Positions 48,017-56,141 are shown, numbered from the stretch's first letter. The stretch: 64,000 nt of DNA from Micromonospora sp. WMMD812 (GCF_027497215.1 NZ_CP114904.1:1736001-1800000); one strand, 5' to 3'. The notes: generated by a model not told the origin, from the sequence alone. Numbers and translations: made by a program.

Positions 48017-48515
48017 CAGCCACTACCTCCCTTCGATGCGCGAGCCGCTGCCCAGGGGGAGAGACTCGAGACAGGGAGGGTCTGTCCCAGCACGGCCAGC
48101 CGCCGCTGACAGGCCCGCTGAGCTGCGGTGTGAGTGGGGCGTGGGGGTCGGTTCGGGGGCCCGGATGAAGACTGACCCCAACGGGGACGTCAACTCTGAC
48201 CCCCGAGCGAGGGTCAAGCCGGAGGTGGTCACTGCCGTTGGCTACGGCGGCAGCCGGAGGTGTCGGCGAAGGCAAGGGGAACTCCTCTGGTTCAAGAATT
48301 GGACTGCGGTGGTGATGGCGTGGGCCGGAACACGGGCGGCTGCCGGAACGGATGGCTCCGGCGGACGTGCCTCCCGGCGGCAGAAGGGGCTTTGTCCCGA
48401 TCCCCTGCTGTCAGCTAAGTCCGGATGGCGGGCGGCACCGAACGCAGGCTTACCGATTGGCTTCGTGGAGGTGCGCGGACGTTCTCGGTCACGGGTTGAG
48501 GGCTAATCTCTGGGC
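48017..48515. other. Divergent non-coding region with inverted repeats
   Basis: No gene is supported in 499 bases between the leftward replication-relaxation gene and the rightward HAD gene. At about 48174-48215 there are two related boxes, ACTGACCCC and TCTGACCCCC, and small palindromes (CCCCAACGGGG; GACCC...GGGTC). These could be binding sites for the island's regulators or part of an origin. Confidence 0.4.
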
Positions 48516-49025
48516 ATGTCCGCCCCGGTGCAGCTGTTCCTTGACGTGGACGGCACCCTCATCCCGTTCGGAACGCCACCGGCGGAGCAGCAGACCCGTG
48601 TACAGGTTCGACCGGACGACGCCCATCCGTTGCTGCACAGGGTCGAGCCGGAGCACGGGCGCCTGCTGTCCGCCCTGCCGTGTGATCTCGTGTGGGCGAC
48701 CACGTGGATGAGCGACGCGAACGACGTACTGGCTCCGCTGCTCGGGCTGCCGGCCCTGCCGGTGGTGGACTGGCCCGACTCAGACGAGGACGACGCCCTG
48801 CACTGGAAGACCCGCGGCCTGGTCGAGTGGGCCCAGGGCCGCCCCTTCGTATGGGTCGACGACGAGATACGCCCAGCCGATCGCGTCTGGGTGTCCGCCC
48901 ATCACCACGGCCCAGCCCTGCTGTATCGGGTCGACCCCTGTCACGGACTGACCAAACGCGACTTCACCGTCATCAGCAACTGGCTGGGGCACGCACACGC
49001 GCCTCACCCGCCGCCGCTGCCTTGA
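48516..49025 (+). CDS. HAD-superfamily phosphatase-like protein
   Basis: The 169-residue protein opens with the HAD motif I LFLDVDGTLIP (nucleophile Asp in DVDGT). Later acidic strands (VWVDDEI) match motif IV. There is no large cap domain, so it could act on a phosphoprotein or a nucleic-acid end; relatives are common small cargo genes in actinobacteria. The substrate cannot be told. Its ATG at 48516 is preceded by no clear Shine-Dalgarno. Confidence 0.8.
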   Translation: MSAPVQLFLDVDGTLIPFGTPPAEQQTRVQVRPDDAHPLLHRVEPEHGRLLSALPCDLVWATTWMSDANDVLAPLLGLPALPVVDWPDSDEDDALHWKTRGLVEWAQGRPFVWVDDEIRPADRVWVSAHHHGPALLYRVDPCHGLTKRDFTVISNWLGHAHAPHPPPLP

Positions 49026-49121
49026 TGAGCATCGGGACCGTGAGACGCCTTACTCGTCACGAGCCCAGCGGAGATCGTGCCGGAATCCCCGCTCGCACGG
49101 CAGGAGGACTCCTCGCGGGTC

Positions 49122-49691
49122 CTACGGGACGATCGGGAGAACATCGTCGTCACGCCCGGCCTGTGGCAGTCCGGCGACTGCGGCGATGGCCTGAACGGCC
49201 TCCTCCAGCCCGGTGCTCTCCGGCAGGATCAGCTCGTCGGACCAGCCCAGAACGTCGTGCGCGGCGTACCAGCCACTCATCTGCTCAGCGCTGAACTCGC
49301 TGACCTGCGGACGCGTGAGGTGCCGGCGCAGTGTCTCGGGCAGGGACACGTCGAGGTAGCAGAACAGCGATCGCCCCCGATGACCATCCCGCAGGCCCGT
49401 CAACATGCTCCGGTTGCGGCCGGTGTGCAGGATGCCCTCCAACACCACGTGGTAGCCGTGATCGAGCGAGAACCGGACGGTCTGTCCGATCAACGCCGGT
49501 GCCGCGCCGCCGGGCTGATCCCGCTCACGCAACACGATGCGGCGCAGGTAATCCTGCTCGACCAGCGCGCAACCCCGGCCGTGCCGACGCCGCAGCTCCC
49601 GGGCGATGCTGCTCTTACCCGAGCCGGAGTTACCTCGAACGCAGACGAGGATTGTGTCCGCGCTGCCGGTCGGGACCGAGTCAACAACCAC
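49122..49691 (-). CDS. P-loop kinase (AAA/zeta-toxin-like fold)
   Basis: This 189-residue kinase has a Walker A motif in VRGNSGSGKSSIARELR (about residues 18-27). A VEQDYLRR acidic motif corresponds to the substrate-binding Asp of small-molecule kinases, and a lid region holds paired arginines (LRRHLTRPQ). It could phosphorylate a nucleotide, sugar or antibiotic. The GTG start follows GGGAG and lies 15 bases after the pentapeptide-repeat gene, so they are probably in one operon. Confidence 0.78.
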   Translation of the reverse strand: MVVDSVPTGSADTILVCVRGNSGSGKSSIARELRRRHGRGCALVEQDYLRRIVLRERDQPGGAAPALIGQTVRFSLDHGYHVVLEGILHTGRNRSMLTGLRDGHRGRSLFCYLDVSLPETLRRHLTRPQVSEFSAEQMSGWYAAHDVLGWSDELILPESTGLEEAVQAIAAVAGLPQAGRDDDVLPIVP

Positions 49692-49706
49692 GGTGCTCCC
49701 TCGCAG

Positions 49707-50369
49707 TCAGTCGTTGCGCACAGTCAGTTTGAGGGCGTCGACAGCCAGCTGGGTGAGGTCGGGCAGTTGGTTCTCCGCGAAGGTGACGCCGGACAGGTTG
49801 TCGAGTGGCGTCTTGAGCCCGCGGAGCGGGCTGCCTCGCAGGTCGACGCCGTCGAGGTGGCAGGAGTCCAACTCCAGACCGGCGAGGTCGCAGGACCGCA
49901 GCGCGATTCCTGGCAGGCGGCAGGTGGACCAGGTGCCGTGGGTGAAGGTGCAGTCGGTGAAGGCGACCGAGCCGACGGCGGTAACGCGCTGGAGGGTGGC
50001 GTAGTCGAAGCGGCAGCCGTCGAACAGGACGTCCTTGAGGCGTACGTCGGTGAGTCTGGTGCCGGTGAACCGTGAGCCAGTGATGGCGCACCGTTCGATG
50101 GTGACGCCGGTCAGGGCCGTGCCGGAGAAGTCGGTGCGACTGATCTCGCAGCCGTAGAGGCTGCAGGCTTCCCAGGTGCTCTCGCTGAGGTCGCCACCGG
50201 TGATCCGGCTGCTGCGGATGCGGTGATCCTCCAGCTGCACACCGCGCCACGACGCGCCCTCGACGAGAGCCTCCGTGAGGCCATCGGCCAGGTCGGTTAC
50301 GCGGTCGAGGTCCTCCGGATCGAGGTCCGGTAGCAGGACCTTGATGTCGCCGACTGTCGTGGTGCGCAC
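49707..50369 (-). CDS. Pentapeptide-repeat protein
   Basis: This 220-residue protein has a short N-terminal helix, then about 25 consecutive pentapeptide repeats (A/C/S-x-L/F-x-G pattern, for example CRFDY, CTFTH, CDLAG, CHLDG, VDLRG) that fold into a right-handed quadrilateral beta helix. Some relatives (Qnr, MfpA) mimic DNA and protect gyrase; others have unknown roles. It lies between the tiny coupled genes and the kinase on the minus strand. Confidence 0.88.
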   Translation of the reverse strand: MRTTTVGDIKVLLPDLDPEDLDRVTDLADGLTEALVEGASWRGVQLEDHRIRSSRITGGDLSESTWEACSLYGCEISRTDFSGTALTGVTIERCAITGSRFTGTRLTDVRLKDVLFDGCRFDYATLQRVTAVGSVAFTDCTFTHGTWSTCRLPGIALRSCDLAGLELDSCHLDGVDLRGSPLRGLKTPLDNLSGVTFAENQLPDLTQLAVDALKLTVRND

Positions 50370-50439
50370 GTGTCCTCAACCTGTTGCCGAAGGAAAGGGC
50401 TCGCCACCTCGCGCGTCGGATGTGCCCCCGGTCGGTCGG

Positions 50440-50574
50440 TCAATTCTTCCAGTTGCCCCGGCCGGGCGGGCTGTCGAACTTCCGTTTCTGGTTTGTGGGC
50501 CGCAGCACCAGGGGTGGAACGTCCCGGCTCTCGCCGGCAATGTCGAGCGAGGCGACGACACGGGCGTCTTTCAC
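50440..50574 (-). CDS. 44-residue basic peptide, translationally coupled
   Basis: A GTG overlapping the upstream stop (GTGA) opens a 44-codon frame: a VKDARVVASLDIAGESR stretch, then a basic C-terminal half (LRPTNQKRKFDSPPGRGN). Coding character is good and the overlap argues for a real gene. I do not recognise the family. It is the third gene in a chain of overlapping tiny genes. Confidence 0.55.
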   Translation of the reverse strand: MKDARVVASLDIAGESRDVPPLVLRPTNQKRKFDSPPGRGNWKN

Positions 50575-50921
50575 GCTTCTGTCTCCTCGGGCCGCGGCGA
50601 GTTGATCTCGGTCATCCGGTAGAGGCCGGTGTGTCGGGCGGGCCAGCCAAGGAACCGATCGAACATGTCGCTGGCGCACCCAGTGGTCGTGGGGTTGAGC
50701 TTGTGCAGGTCGCCGATGGCGTCATGGAGCAGACTGGCCAGGTATAGGAACAGGCTGACCGGGTTGCCGTCGTACTCGGCGACGAGAGCGAGCTTCGCCC
50801 GGCCACACGGCCAGGGTTGGCCGCAGGCACGGCAGAGCCAGATCGGACGCAGCGGGGTGTGCTCTCTGGGCCCGGAGTCGAGGCGTTGAGCCTGTGCGGG
50901 GCGCGCGGACTCTTCGTTCAT
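50571..50921 (-). CDS. Small actinobacterial protein with CxxC/WPC motif
   Basis: This 116-residue protein has a HTPLRPIWLCRACGQPWPCG motif (Cys-x2-Cys-x4-Cys) and a helical remainder (LVAEYDGNPVSLFLYLASLLHDAIGDLHKL, then FDRFLGWP). I recognise this type from actinomycete genomes, where relatives are often loosely labelled flavin reductase without evidence. The ATG overlaps the stop of the 54-residue gene upstream (ATGA), and its stop overlaps the next start. Confidence 0.72.
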   Translation of the reverse strand: MNEESARPAQAQRLDSGPREHTPLRPIWLCRACGQPWPCGRAKLALVAEYDGNPVSLFLYLASLLHDAIGDLHKLNPTTTGCASDMFDRFLGWPARHTGLYRMTEINSPRPEETEA

Positions 50922-51085
50922 CAGGGCCTGCTCTCTCGGGCCTGCCGCTCGAACATCTGGCGCCATACGTGGTTGAACAGTGGTGGATTCGCCGCCCTCA
51001 CCTGTGCCGCTTCTTGTGCGCCTGAGGAGGTGCCGGGCCGCCATGGCTGCCCGGTCGTGGCGTTGCGCGAGACGTAGATGGTCAC
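50921..51085 (-). CDS. 54-residue peptide, first gene of a tiny-gene operon
   Basis: A GTG opens a 54-codon frame ending in ATGA overlap with the next gene. The sequence starts TIYVSRNATTGQPWRPG and ends in a helical FNHVWRQMFERQARE stretch, a sensible small soluble protein. No family is recognised. Its promoter should lie in 51090-51350. Confidence 0.55.
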   Translation of the reverse strand: MTIYVSRNATTGQPWRPGTSSGAQEAAQVRAANPPLFNHVWRQMFERQARESRP

Positions 51086-51587
51086 GCCCGTTCCTCTGCC
51101 CGAGCTGGGACCCGCTGGTGGTGGGCTCGTCGGCAGGACGACGAGCCCACCACCGTTCGACGGCGCGCGGAAGCAAGCCGCCGGACGCCCGCCCGCGCAG
51201 CCCTCGTAGCAGTACGCATGCGGGGGGACATCAACACGCTCGAGGGAGTGGTCTGCGGCGATACCAGCCGGCTCAGACGGGTCAGGGTCCGGGCGGCAGA
51301 AAACGCTCCGGTGGAATCGAGCCGGTCTCGCTCCTGGGCGCTCACTTCTTTCCCCCACTCAGTAGGTCGGCTTGGAGTGGCAACGGAACGGGCGGGAGCT
51401 CACGTAGTCGCCACGCCTTGCACACCGGCTTGTGTTCTCACCCGTTCCGGCCATGCGTCTACACAAGCCCCGGCGGTCGCTGGCTCCCAGCGCGGCAAGG
51501 GCGCAGAACTGACGCATCCCCATTGCGTCACAGGGTGTGAGCTGGATGAATGAAACCGTGACGGATGGCGGCGAAGGGAGGCGGTAC
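51086..51587. promoter_or_regulatory. Divergent control region with a TCACA palindrome
   Basis: No gene is supported in these 502 bases between the leftward tiny-gene operon and the rightward XRE regulator. TCACA-GGG-TGTGA (51528-51540) is a perfect 13-base palindrome 48 bases before the regulator's best start, in a good position for autoregulation. Confidence 0.45.
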
Positions 51588-52754
51588 GTGGCGGATAGGC
51601 GTCGGCACCGGCTGGCTCAGCGGCGCAAGGCGATCGGGCTTAGCCAGGAACGCCTCGCCGAAGCCCTCGGCGTCGACCGCTCCACCATCGTGCGGTGGGA
51701 ACGGGCGGAGACCGACCCGCAGCCCTGGCACCGGCCGCGCCTAGCCGCGGCCCTCAAGCTGTCGATCGAGGAACTGGCCGACCTCCTGGCCGACGTCGGC
51801 CAGGCACCGTCACCGCCCGACGAGCGTCTCGGCTACGTTCTGCGCAACCCCGGCCGCGTCGACCTGATCGCTGTGGCGTACCTGAGGGAGACCGTGCAGC
51901 GCCTCGACGAGCGCTACGACCAAACGCCCTCGACGCTCCTGCTCGCCGAGGCCGGGCAACTACACGGTCAGGCAATCTTCCTTCGCCAGCACGCCAGCAA
52001 CGGGCCGGTTCAGCGCGAACTGGCGGCAGCAGTCGCCGAGTCCGCGACGCTGATGGGTCAACTCGTCTGGGACGCCTCGCAGCGGCGCGACCATGTCGCC
52101 AGCGCCGCCTACTTCGACCAGGCGATCAGCGCGGCCCAGGAAACGCGAGACGCGGTCACCGAGGCCAATGCGTTGCTCCGCAAGAGCTACCTCGCCCTCT
52201 ACGGCACCAAGCAACCCAACGCCGGCCTTGTCCTGACGACCCGCGCCGCCGCCGTCAGCCACGGCGACAGTCACGTCATCGCCGGCCTCGCCCAACTGCA
52301 CCGGGCTGAGGCACACGCGATGCTGGGTCAGGCCCGGGACTGCTCCGACGCTCTCGGTACCGCTGAAGCTCACTTCGCCGCTCTCGACGCCCGAGATCCA
52401 GCCACCGACATCTTCTGCCCCAGCCACTACACGAGGCTTGCAGGCTCCTGCTGGCTCTCCCTCAACAAACCAAACGAAGCGGTGCCAGCGCTCGAGAAGG
52501 CCCGACAACTGATCGCCGCCCGCCGCAAATCCACCGCCGTCATCCTCGGCAACCTCGCCCTCGCCAGCATCCTCCGACGCGACGTCGACGCCGCAACGTC
52601 CTACCTGCATCAGGCCATCGACGTCATCGAGCGGACCCGCGCGGGCGGCGGACTCAACCTCGCCTTCGCCGCCGCCCGACAGCTACGCCCCTGGCGCAAC
52701 GAGCCCTCAGTCCAGGACGTGAACGACCGACTCCTCACTCTCATGAGCCCATAG
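51588..52754 (+). CDS. XRE-family regulator with TPR-like C-terminal domain
   Basis: The 388-residue regulator begins with a Cro/CI-type helix-turn-helix (RRKAIGLSQERLAEALGVDRSTIVRWERAETDP), followed by about 300 residues of helical tetratricopeptide-like repeats. The GTG at 51588 is chosen because GGGAGG lies six bases upstream. The frame is open further up to 51537 but lacks a ribosome site. Regulators of this architecture in actinomycetes often respond to a peptide or partner protein. Its neighbour, a 5-FTHF cyclo-ligase-like gene, starts 10 bases after its stop. Confidence 0.85.
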   Translation: MADRRRHRLAQRRKAIGLSQERLAEALGVDRSTIVRWERAETDPQPWHRPRLAAALKLSIEELADLLADVGQAPSPPDERLGYVLRNPGRVDLIAVAYLRETVQRLDERYDQTPSTLLLAEAGQLHGQAIFLRQHASNGPVQRELAAAVAESATLMGQLVWDASQRRDHVASAAYFDQAISAAQETRDAVTEANALLRKSYLALYGTKQPNAGLVLTTRAAAVSHGDSHVIAGLAQLHRAEAHAMLGQARDCSDALGTAEAHFAALDARDPATDIFCPSHYTRLAGSCWLSLNKPNEAVPALEKARQLIAARRKSTAVILGNLALASILRRDVDAATSYLHQAIDVIERTRAGGGLNLAFAAARQLRPWRNEPSVQDVNDRLLTLMSP

Positions 52755-52764
52755 GAGCACCAAC

Positions 52765-53475
52765 GTGACCGACATCGACCGCGCCAAGCAAGCTGTCCGG
52801 CAACACGTCTGGGACCTCCTTGAACGTGACGGCGCCGCCCCACCCGGCGTGCACGGTCACATCCCCGACTTCGTCGGCAAGGAAGAGGCCGCAGCCCGCC
52901 TCGCGAAACTGGACGTATGGAGGAAGGCCCGAGTGATCAAGTGCAACCCGGACCGGGCCCAACTTCCCGTCCGGGTACGAGCCCTGCAGGAAGGCAAACT
53001 GCTCTACATGGCAGTCCCGAGACTCGCTACTCCCAAGCCCTTCTATCTGCTCGACCCCGCCAGCCTCACCACACCGATCGAGACTGCAGTTACGAGTACT
53101 GGTGCGCCACAGGTCGCTCCCACCGTGGGACCAGCCGAAATGCGTCCGGTGGACCTCATCGTCTGCGGCAGCGTCGCTGTCAGCCGCCAAAGCGGCGTGC
53201 GGGTCGGCAAGGGTGCCGGCTACTCCGACCTGGAGATCGCCCTCCTCACCGAGGCCGCACTCGTTACCACCGAGACCACCATCGCCACCACGATCCACCA
53301 GACCCAGCTACTCGAGGATGAGCTGCCCAACGCGGACCATGACTTCAGCGTCGACTTCGCGATCACGCCGAACGAGGTAGTGGCTTGCAGACCCGACCGG
53401 GGACGGCCGTCCGGCATCATCGGATCAAACCTTCGTCAAGATCAGCTCGACAGTATTCCCATACTGCGCGCCTAA
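52765..53475 (+). CDS. 5-formyltetrahydrofolate cyclo-ligase-family protein
   Basis: This 236-residue protein shows the MTHFS-fold signature GVRVGKGAGYSDLEIALL near residue 150 and a TTIHQTQLLEDELPNADHDFSVD C-terminal segment. Canonical enzymes convert 5-formyl-THF to methenyl-THF with ATP. This variant is longer than usual and resembles MTHFSD-like proteins, so catalysis is uncertain. The GTG start follows AGGAG and the gene is operonic with the XRE-TPR regulator. I have often seen this pair together in actinomycetes, which argues for a functional link. Confidence 0.82.
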   Translation: MTDIDRAKQAVRQHVWDLLERDGAAPPGVHGHIPDFVGKEEAAARLAKLDVWRKARVIKCNPDRAQLPVRVRALQEGKLLYMAVPRLATPKPFYLLDPASLTTPIETAVTSTGAPQVAPTVGPAEMRPVDLIVCGSVAVSRQSGVRVGKGAGYSDLEIALLTEAALVTTETTIATTIHQTQLLEDELPNADHDFSVDFAITPNEVVACRPDRGRPSGIIGSNLRQDQLDSIPILRA

Positions 53476-53578
53476 GGCGGCAGGACACCTGGCTCGTGTA
53501 GCTCAGGGCCCCTCGGCCAGGGCACCAATGTCGGTGCCATGAAATTGAGAACGGCCGTCGGTGCGGCACACTCGTGCG

Positions 53579-53848
53579 ATGACCGAGACCTCGCTTTCTG
53601 TGCCGGCGTACGACCCGGCCATCGGGGTTGTAGCCCCCGCCGAGGGCGGCACGATCACTGTCAACATCGTCGATGGCACGGTAGAGATCTTCGGCGACCC
53701 CGCCGGCCTCCGAGATCTTGCTCGCATGTGCCTGGCGTTGTCCGACGCGCGGGTGCCGTCGGGGGCCCACATCCATCTGGACGCCAGCATCAAGCCCCTG
53801 GACCTCGAGTCTGCCTCCCTCATGCTCGCCCGGGATCCACTTCGTTAG
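53579..53848 (+). CDS. Small protein resembling Imm32-type immunity proteins
   Basis: This is an 89-residue protein with a compact alpha/beta pattern (ITVNIVDGTVEIFGDPAGLRDLARMCLALS, then GAHIHLDASIKPLDLESASLMLA). The C-terminal GxHIHLD...L...S motif reminds me of the Imm32 immunity family, but no cognate toxin is next to it. It could be an orphan antidote. Confidence 0.5.
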   Translation: MTETSLSVPAYDPAIGVVAPAEGGTITVNIVDGTVEIFGDPAGLRDLARMCLALSDARVPSGAHIHLDASIKPLDLESASLMLARDPLR

Positions 53849-53896
53849 AAGGGTTTCTGACGGATCATCCCGGTCGCCTCGCAGTGCCCCGCCAAG

Positions 53897-54730
53897 TCAG
53901 GTGCCAATCTCGATCAGTCGGCTCCGGTCCTCCTCGCCCGGTATCCGCCACACCTGCTCGTTCGGCCAGTGGCGGTACAACAGGTTCATCGTTGTCGTGG
54001 CGGTAGGTGCCCGCAGAGGCCTGCGGACCAGGTCGACCGACAGCTGATCTTCCCGCTCGCCGTCCTGCGCGACGACAAGCACCGCCCCGACCGGCGCCAC
54101 TCGGTCGGTGCGCCAGTAGCCGGTCAGCAGTCCACCCAGCCCTGACGGCCGCCGCTCATGGTCAGCGATAGCGTCACCGGCCGCGCCACGGTCGACATGC
54201 ACCAGGAACCGCAGGCGCCGCCCGTCCTCCAGCCAGACGCCGTAGCCGTCGGCCCGCAGCTGCGCCAGGTCGTGCTGGCGCAACCACGCCGAGGTCTCCA
54301 TAGTCGCCAGCCACTGGAACAGCTCGCACCGCCCCGGGTTCCGCCGCGACACCTCGACCAACGGCAGGAACAGCAGAGCGTCCGCCGCGCCCGGAGGCCG
54401 CTGTCCCAGCTGCAACGGAACCGGCCGCCCCGACGCCGTCAGGTCGCGGCGAAGCGCCTCGGTCCCTTCGGCCGTGACCTCGTACCACCAGGTATGGGTA
54501 CGGTCCTCCTCAAAGCGCTCGCGGCGCACCAGCCCCGCCTCGTGAAGCCAGACCAAATCCCGGTGAGCCGTCAGCCGCGACACGGCACAAACCAGGGCCA
54601 CGTCCAGCGTCGACGCCGAACCGTGCTGCGCCAGGAACGACAGGACCCGCCACCGCCGCGGCGACAACCGCCGCACGGCCACAGGGTCACCCATCTCCCG
54701 ATGGTCCCTCGGGACACCGGAAGTCGACAC
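53897..54730 (-). CDS. Winged-helix protein of the replication-relaxation type
   Basis: This 277-residue protein has an N-terminal winged helix (LSPRRWRVLSFLAQHGSASTLDVALVCAVSRLTAHRDLVWLHEAGLVRRE) and a C-terminal domain with RADGYGVWLEDGRRLRFLVHVDRG. That parallels the RPDGYGLW/FFVEYD pattern of the protein at 47.1-48.0 kb, so the two are distant paralogues. It probably binds DNA of the element. It converges with the small gene at 53.6-53.8 kb; upstream is a GAGTAC-CCCC-GTACTC palindrome. Confidence 0.72.
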   Translation of the reverse strand: MSTSGVPRDHREMGDPVAVRRLSPRRWRVLSFLAQHGSASTLDVALVCAVSRLTAHRDLVWLHEAGLVRRERFEEDRTHTWWYEVTAEGTEALRRDLTASGRPVPLQLGQRPPGAADALLFLPLVEVSRRNPGRCELFQWLATMETSAWLRQHDLAQLRADGYGVWLEDGRRLRFLVHVDRGAAGDAIADHERRPSGLGGLLTGYWRTDRVAPVGAVLVVAQDGEREDQLSVDLVRRPLRAPTATTTMNLLYRHWPNEQVWRIPGEEDRSRLIEIGT

Positions 54731-55311
54731 CCGGTTTCCGGACGCTGTAACGGAGGGTAGCCAGTGGACCGACCTGAACGCCGCGATGCCAGGACTACCG
54801 CGCCCGGAGACGGTGCTCTCGGCGGCTCCTAGGCGAAGCGCCGGCGGACCGTGCGAGTACCCCCGTACTCAAATCGGGGTTCCGGGGCCGATTATGAAGA
54901 TCACTGTTCAGAGAATTAGCCAATGAGCTGAGGACAGAAGTTGCGATCCACACAAACCCGACGACCGCCAGTTGATCTTCAACAGCAGACTGGCACTGCG
55001 GTACCGATCGCCAACAGACCTGGGACGTCCAGCGCCGGCTCGGCGAGGACGCACCGCCCCGTCGGAGCGACCGTCACTGACAGCAACACCGCCGGCCCCC
55101 AAACGTCGACAGGCCGGAGCACCGAGCCGGGCGAGGATCCCTCACCGGCGACCATCCGACCCGAGCGCGGGTCCATGGTCACGGCACCAAGTCCACCGAC
55201 AGCCGGAAGGGTCCCACTGCTCCCGAGCACCCACCGAGCACCCCGCCGTCGCCATGGACACGAAAAAGGCTCTGGCCAGGTGAAGAACCACCAGGCCAGA
55301 GCCTTAATTGC
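54731..55311. other. Non-coding right shoulder of the island
   Basis: No gene is supported in 581 bases. GAGTAC-CCCC-GTACTC (54855-54870) is a perfect 16-base palindrome 125 bases upstream of the winged-helix gene and may be its operator. GCTCCCGAGCACCC lies at 55219-55232 as the third arm-type copy, and a terminator follows. Confidence 0.5.
55266..55305 (-). terminator. Terminator next to the right att repeat
   Basis: AAGGCTCTGGCC (55266-55277) pairs perfectly with GGCCAGAGCCTT (55294-55305). Read on the minus strand the 12-bp stem is followed by a T-run, and it lies just downstream of the tRNA CCA end. It is a classic tRNA-type terminator. Confidence 0.8.
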
Positions 55312-55356
55312 TGGTGCGCCGCCAGGGACTCGAACCCCGAACCCGCGGATTAAGAG
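55312..55356 (-). repeat. Right attachment repeat, tRNA-Lys(CTT) 3' half
   Basis: The repeat is identical over 45 bases to 24940-24984. The sequence to its right cannot supply the tRNA 5' half: the anticodon stem mispairs at two of five positions, so no intact tRNA is formed. Either the functional tRNA lies elsewhere or this is a relic of serial insertion. Confidence 0.85.
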
Positions 55357-55600
55357 TTCTCCGTCTGGAGCCGGCGTACGAATCGTCCGCCGCGCCGCGG
55401 GGCCGCACGCGTACTCCCAGTCGTCACGGGTGACGCCCCATTCGTCCTCGACGTACTGCTTCGGCTCCGCGGCCTTCTGCTCGAAGGCCGCGGCGGTGGC
55501 GGGATCGCCCTTCTCCCTCGCGAGGTACGAGTAGGCAAGGTATGCCGGTACTGGGCGGCGAACGCGTCGCCGGCTTCGATCACGGCGTCGCCGCGGGGCT
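55357..55600 (-). pseudogene. Truncated, frameshifted gene remnant at the right island junction
   Basis: On the minus strand a protein-like stretch (GDAVIEAGDAFAAQYR) continues after a frame change as AYSYLAREKGDPATAAAFEQ and VEDEWGVTRDDWEYACGP, up to the att repeat. Reading continues into the repeat without a natural end, so the gene was cut by integration and has also lost its frame. I do not recognise its family. Confidence 0.6.
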
Positions 55601-56110
55601 CTACTGCAGGTCGAGGATCCAGTTCTGGCCAACGAGATCGTGGCCGAAGCTGCGGTGCGGCTTCTCGTCGGAGAGGGCGAACCCGAACGCCTCGTAGATT
55701 CTGCGCGCAGACACCAGCACGTCGTTGGTCCACAAGGTGACCTGCCGGTAGCCGGTGTCGCGCGCGAAGGCGAGGCATTCCTCGACCAGGCGGGTGCCGA
55801 CGCCGAGACCTCGGGCGGCCGGGGTGACCAGCAGAATACGCAGCTTGGCGACTCCGGGTTCGTCACCGGCCACGCAGAAGATGCATCCCACGCGTTCACG
55901 GTCGACCTCGGCGATCCAGGCTGCTTCCCGAGTCGGGTCATGATCAGAGGCGTAGTCGGCAACGATCCGAGCCACCAGCCCCTCAAAGCTGGTGTCCCAG
56001 CCGAACTGATGGGCGTAGACCTCACCGTGGGCCATCACCACCCAACCCAGGTCGCCGGGACGGTCGGCGCCGCGCACCAAGACTCGCCGTTCATGGTTTT
56101 GCTGCACCAT
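55601..56110 (-). CDS. GNAT-family N-acetyltransferase
   Basis: The 169-residue protein has the GNAT acetyl-CoA motif LLVTPAARGLGVGTRLVEECLAFARDTG (Q/R-x-x-G-x-G/A core) at about residues 92-120, and the C-terminal EAFGFALSDEK strand. It transfers an acetyl group to a small amine or protein N-terminus; the substrate is unknown. It diverges from a TetR gene 68 bases away and is its likely regulatory target. Confidence 0.9.
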   Translation of the reverse strand: MVQQNHERRVLVRGADRPGDLGWVVMAHGEVYAHQFGWDTSFEGLVARIVADYASDHDPTREAAWIAEVDRERVGCIFCVAGDEPGVAKLRILLVTPAARGLGVGTRLVEECLAFARDTGYRQVTLWTNDVLVSARRIYEAFGFALSDEKPHRSFGHDLVGQNWILDLQ

Positions 56111-56141
56111 GGTTGCCCTCCCGGATACCCGCCCGCCGCTA

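Larger units (their letters stand above)
24940..55356. mobile_element. 30.4-kb integrative genomic island at a tRNA-Lys-type site
   Basis: The island is bounded by a 45-base perfect direct repeat (24940-24984 and 55312-55356) equal to the 3' half of a tRNA-Lys(CTT) gene. It carries a pSAM2-like tyrosine recombinase, an excisionase-like gene, a DUF2637 membrane protein and replication-relaxation proteins, all typical of actinomycete integrative elements. It also carries a block of antiphage genes. No FtsK/Tra translocase or replication initiator is recognisable, so it is probably mobilisable at best or decayed. An internal copy of the end sequence at 43.8 kb suggests two elements in tandem. 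Confidence 0.85.

Noticed and set aside
48036..48506. A 156-codon plus-strand frame in the gap before the HAD gene
   Set aside because: The composition is Arg/Gly-rich, there is no ribosome site or family, and it overlaps inverted repeats. It is treated as non-coding.
49122..49691. A zeta-type toxin with antitoxin
   Set aside because: The P-loop kinase fold fits, but no epsilon-type antitoxin is next to it and the pentapeptide-repeat neighbour is not an antitoxin family.
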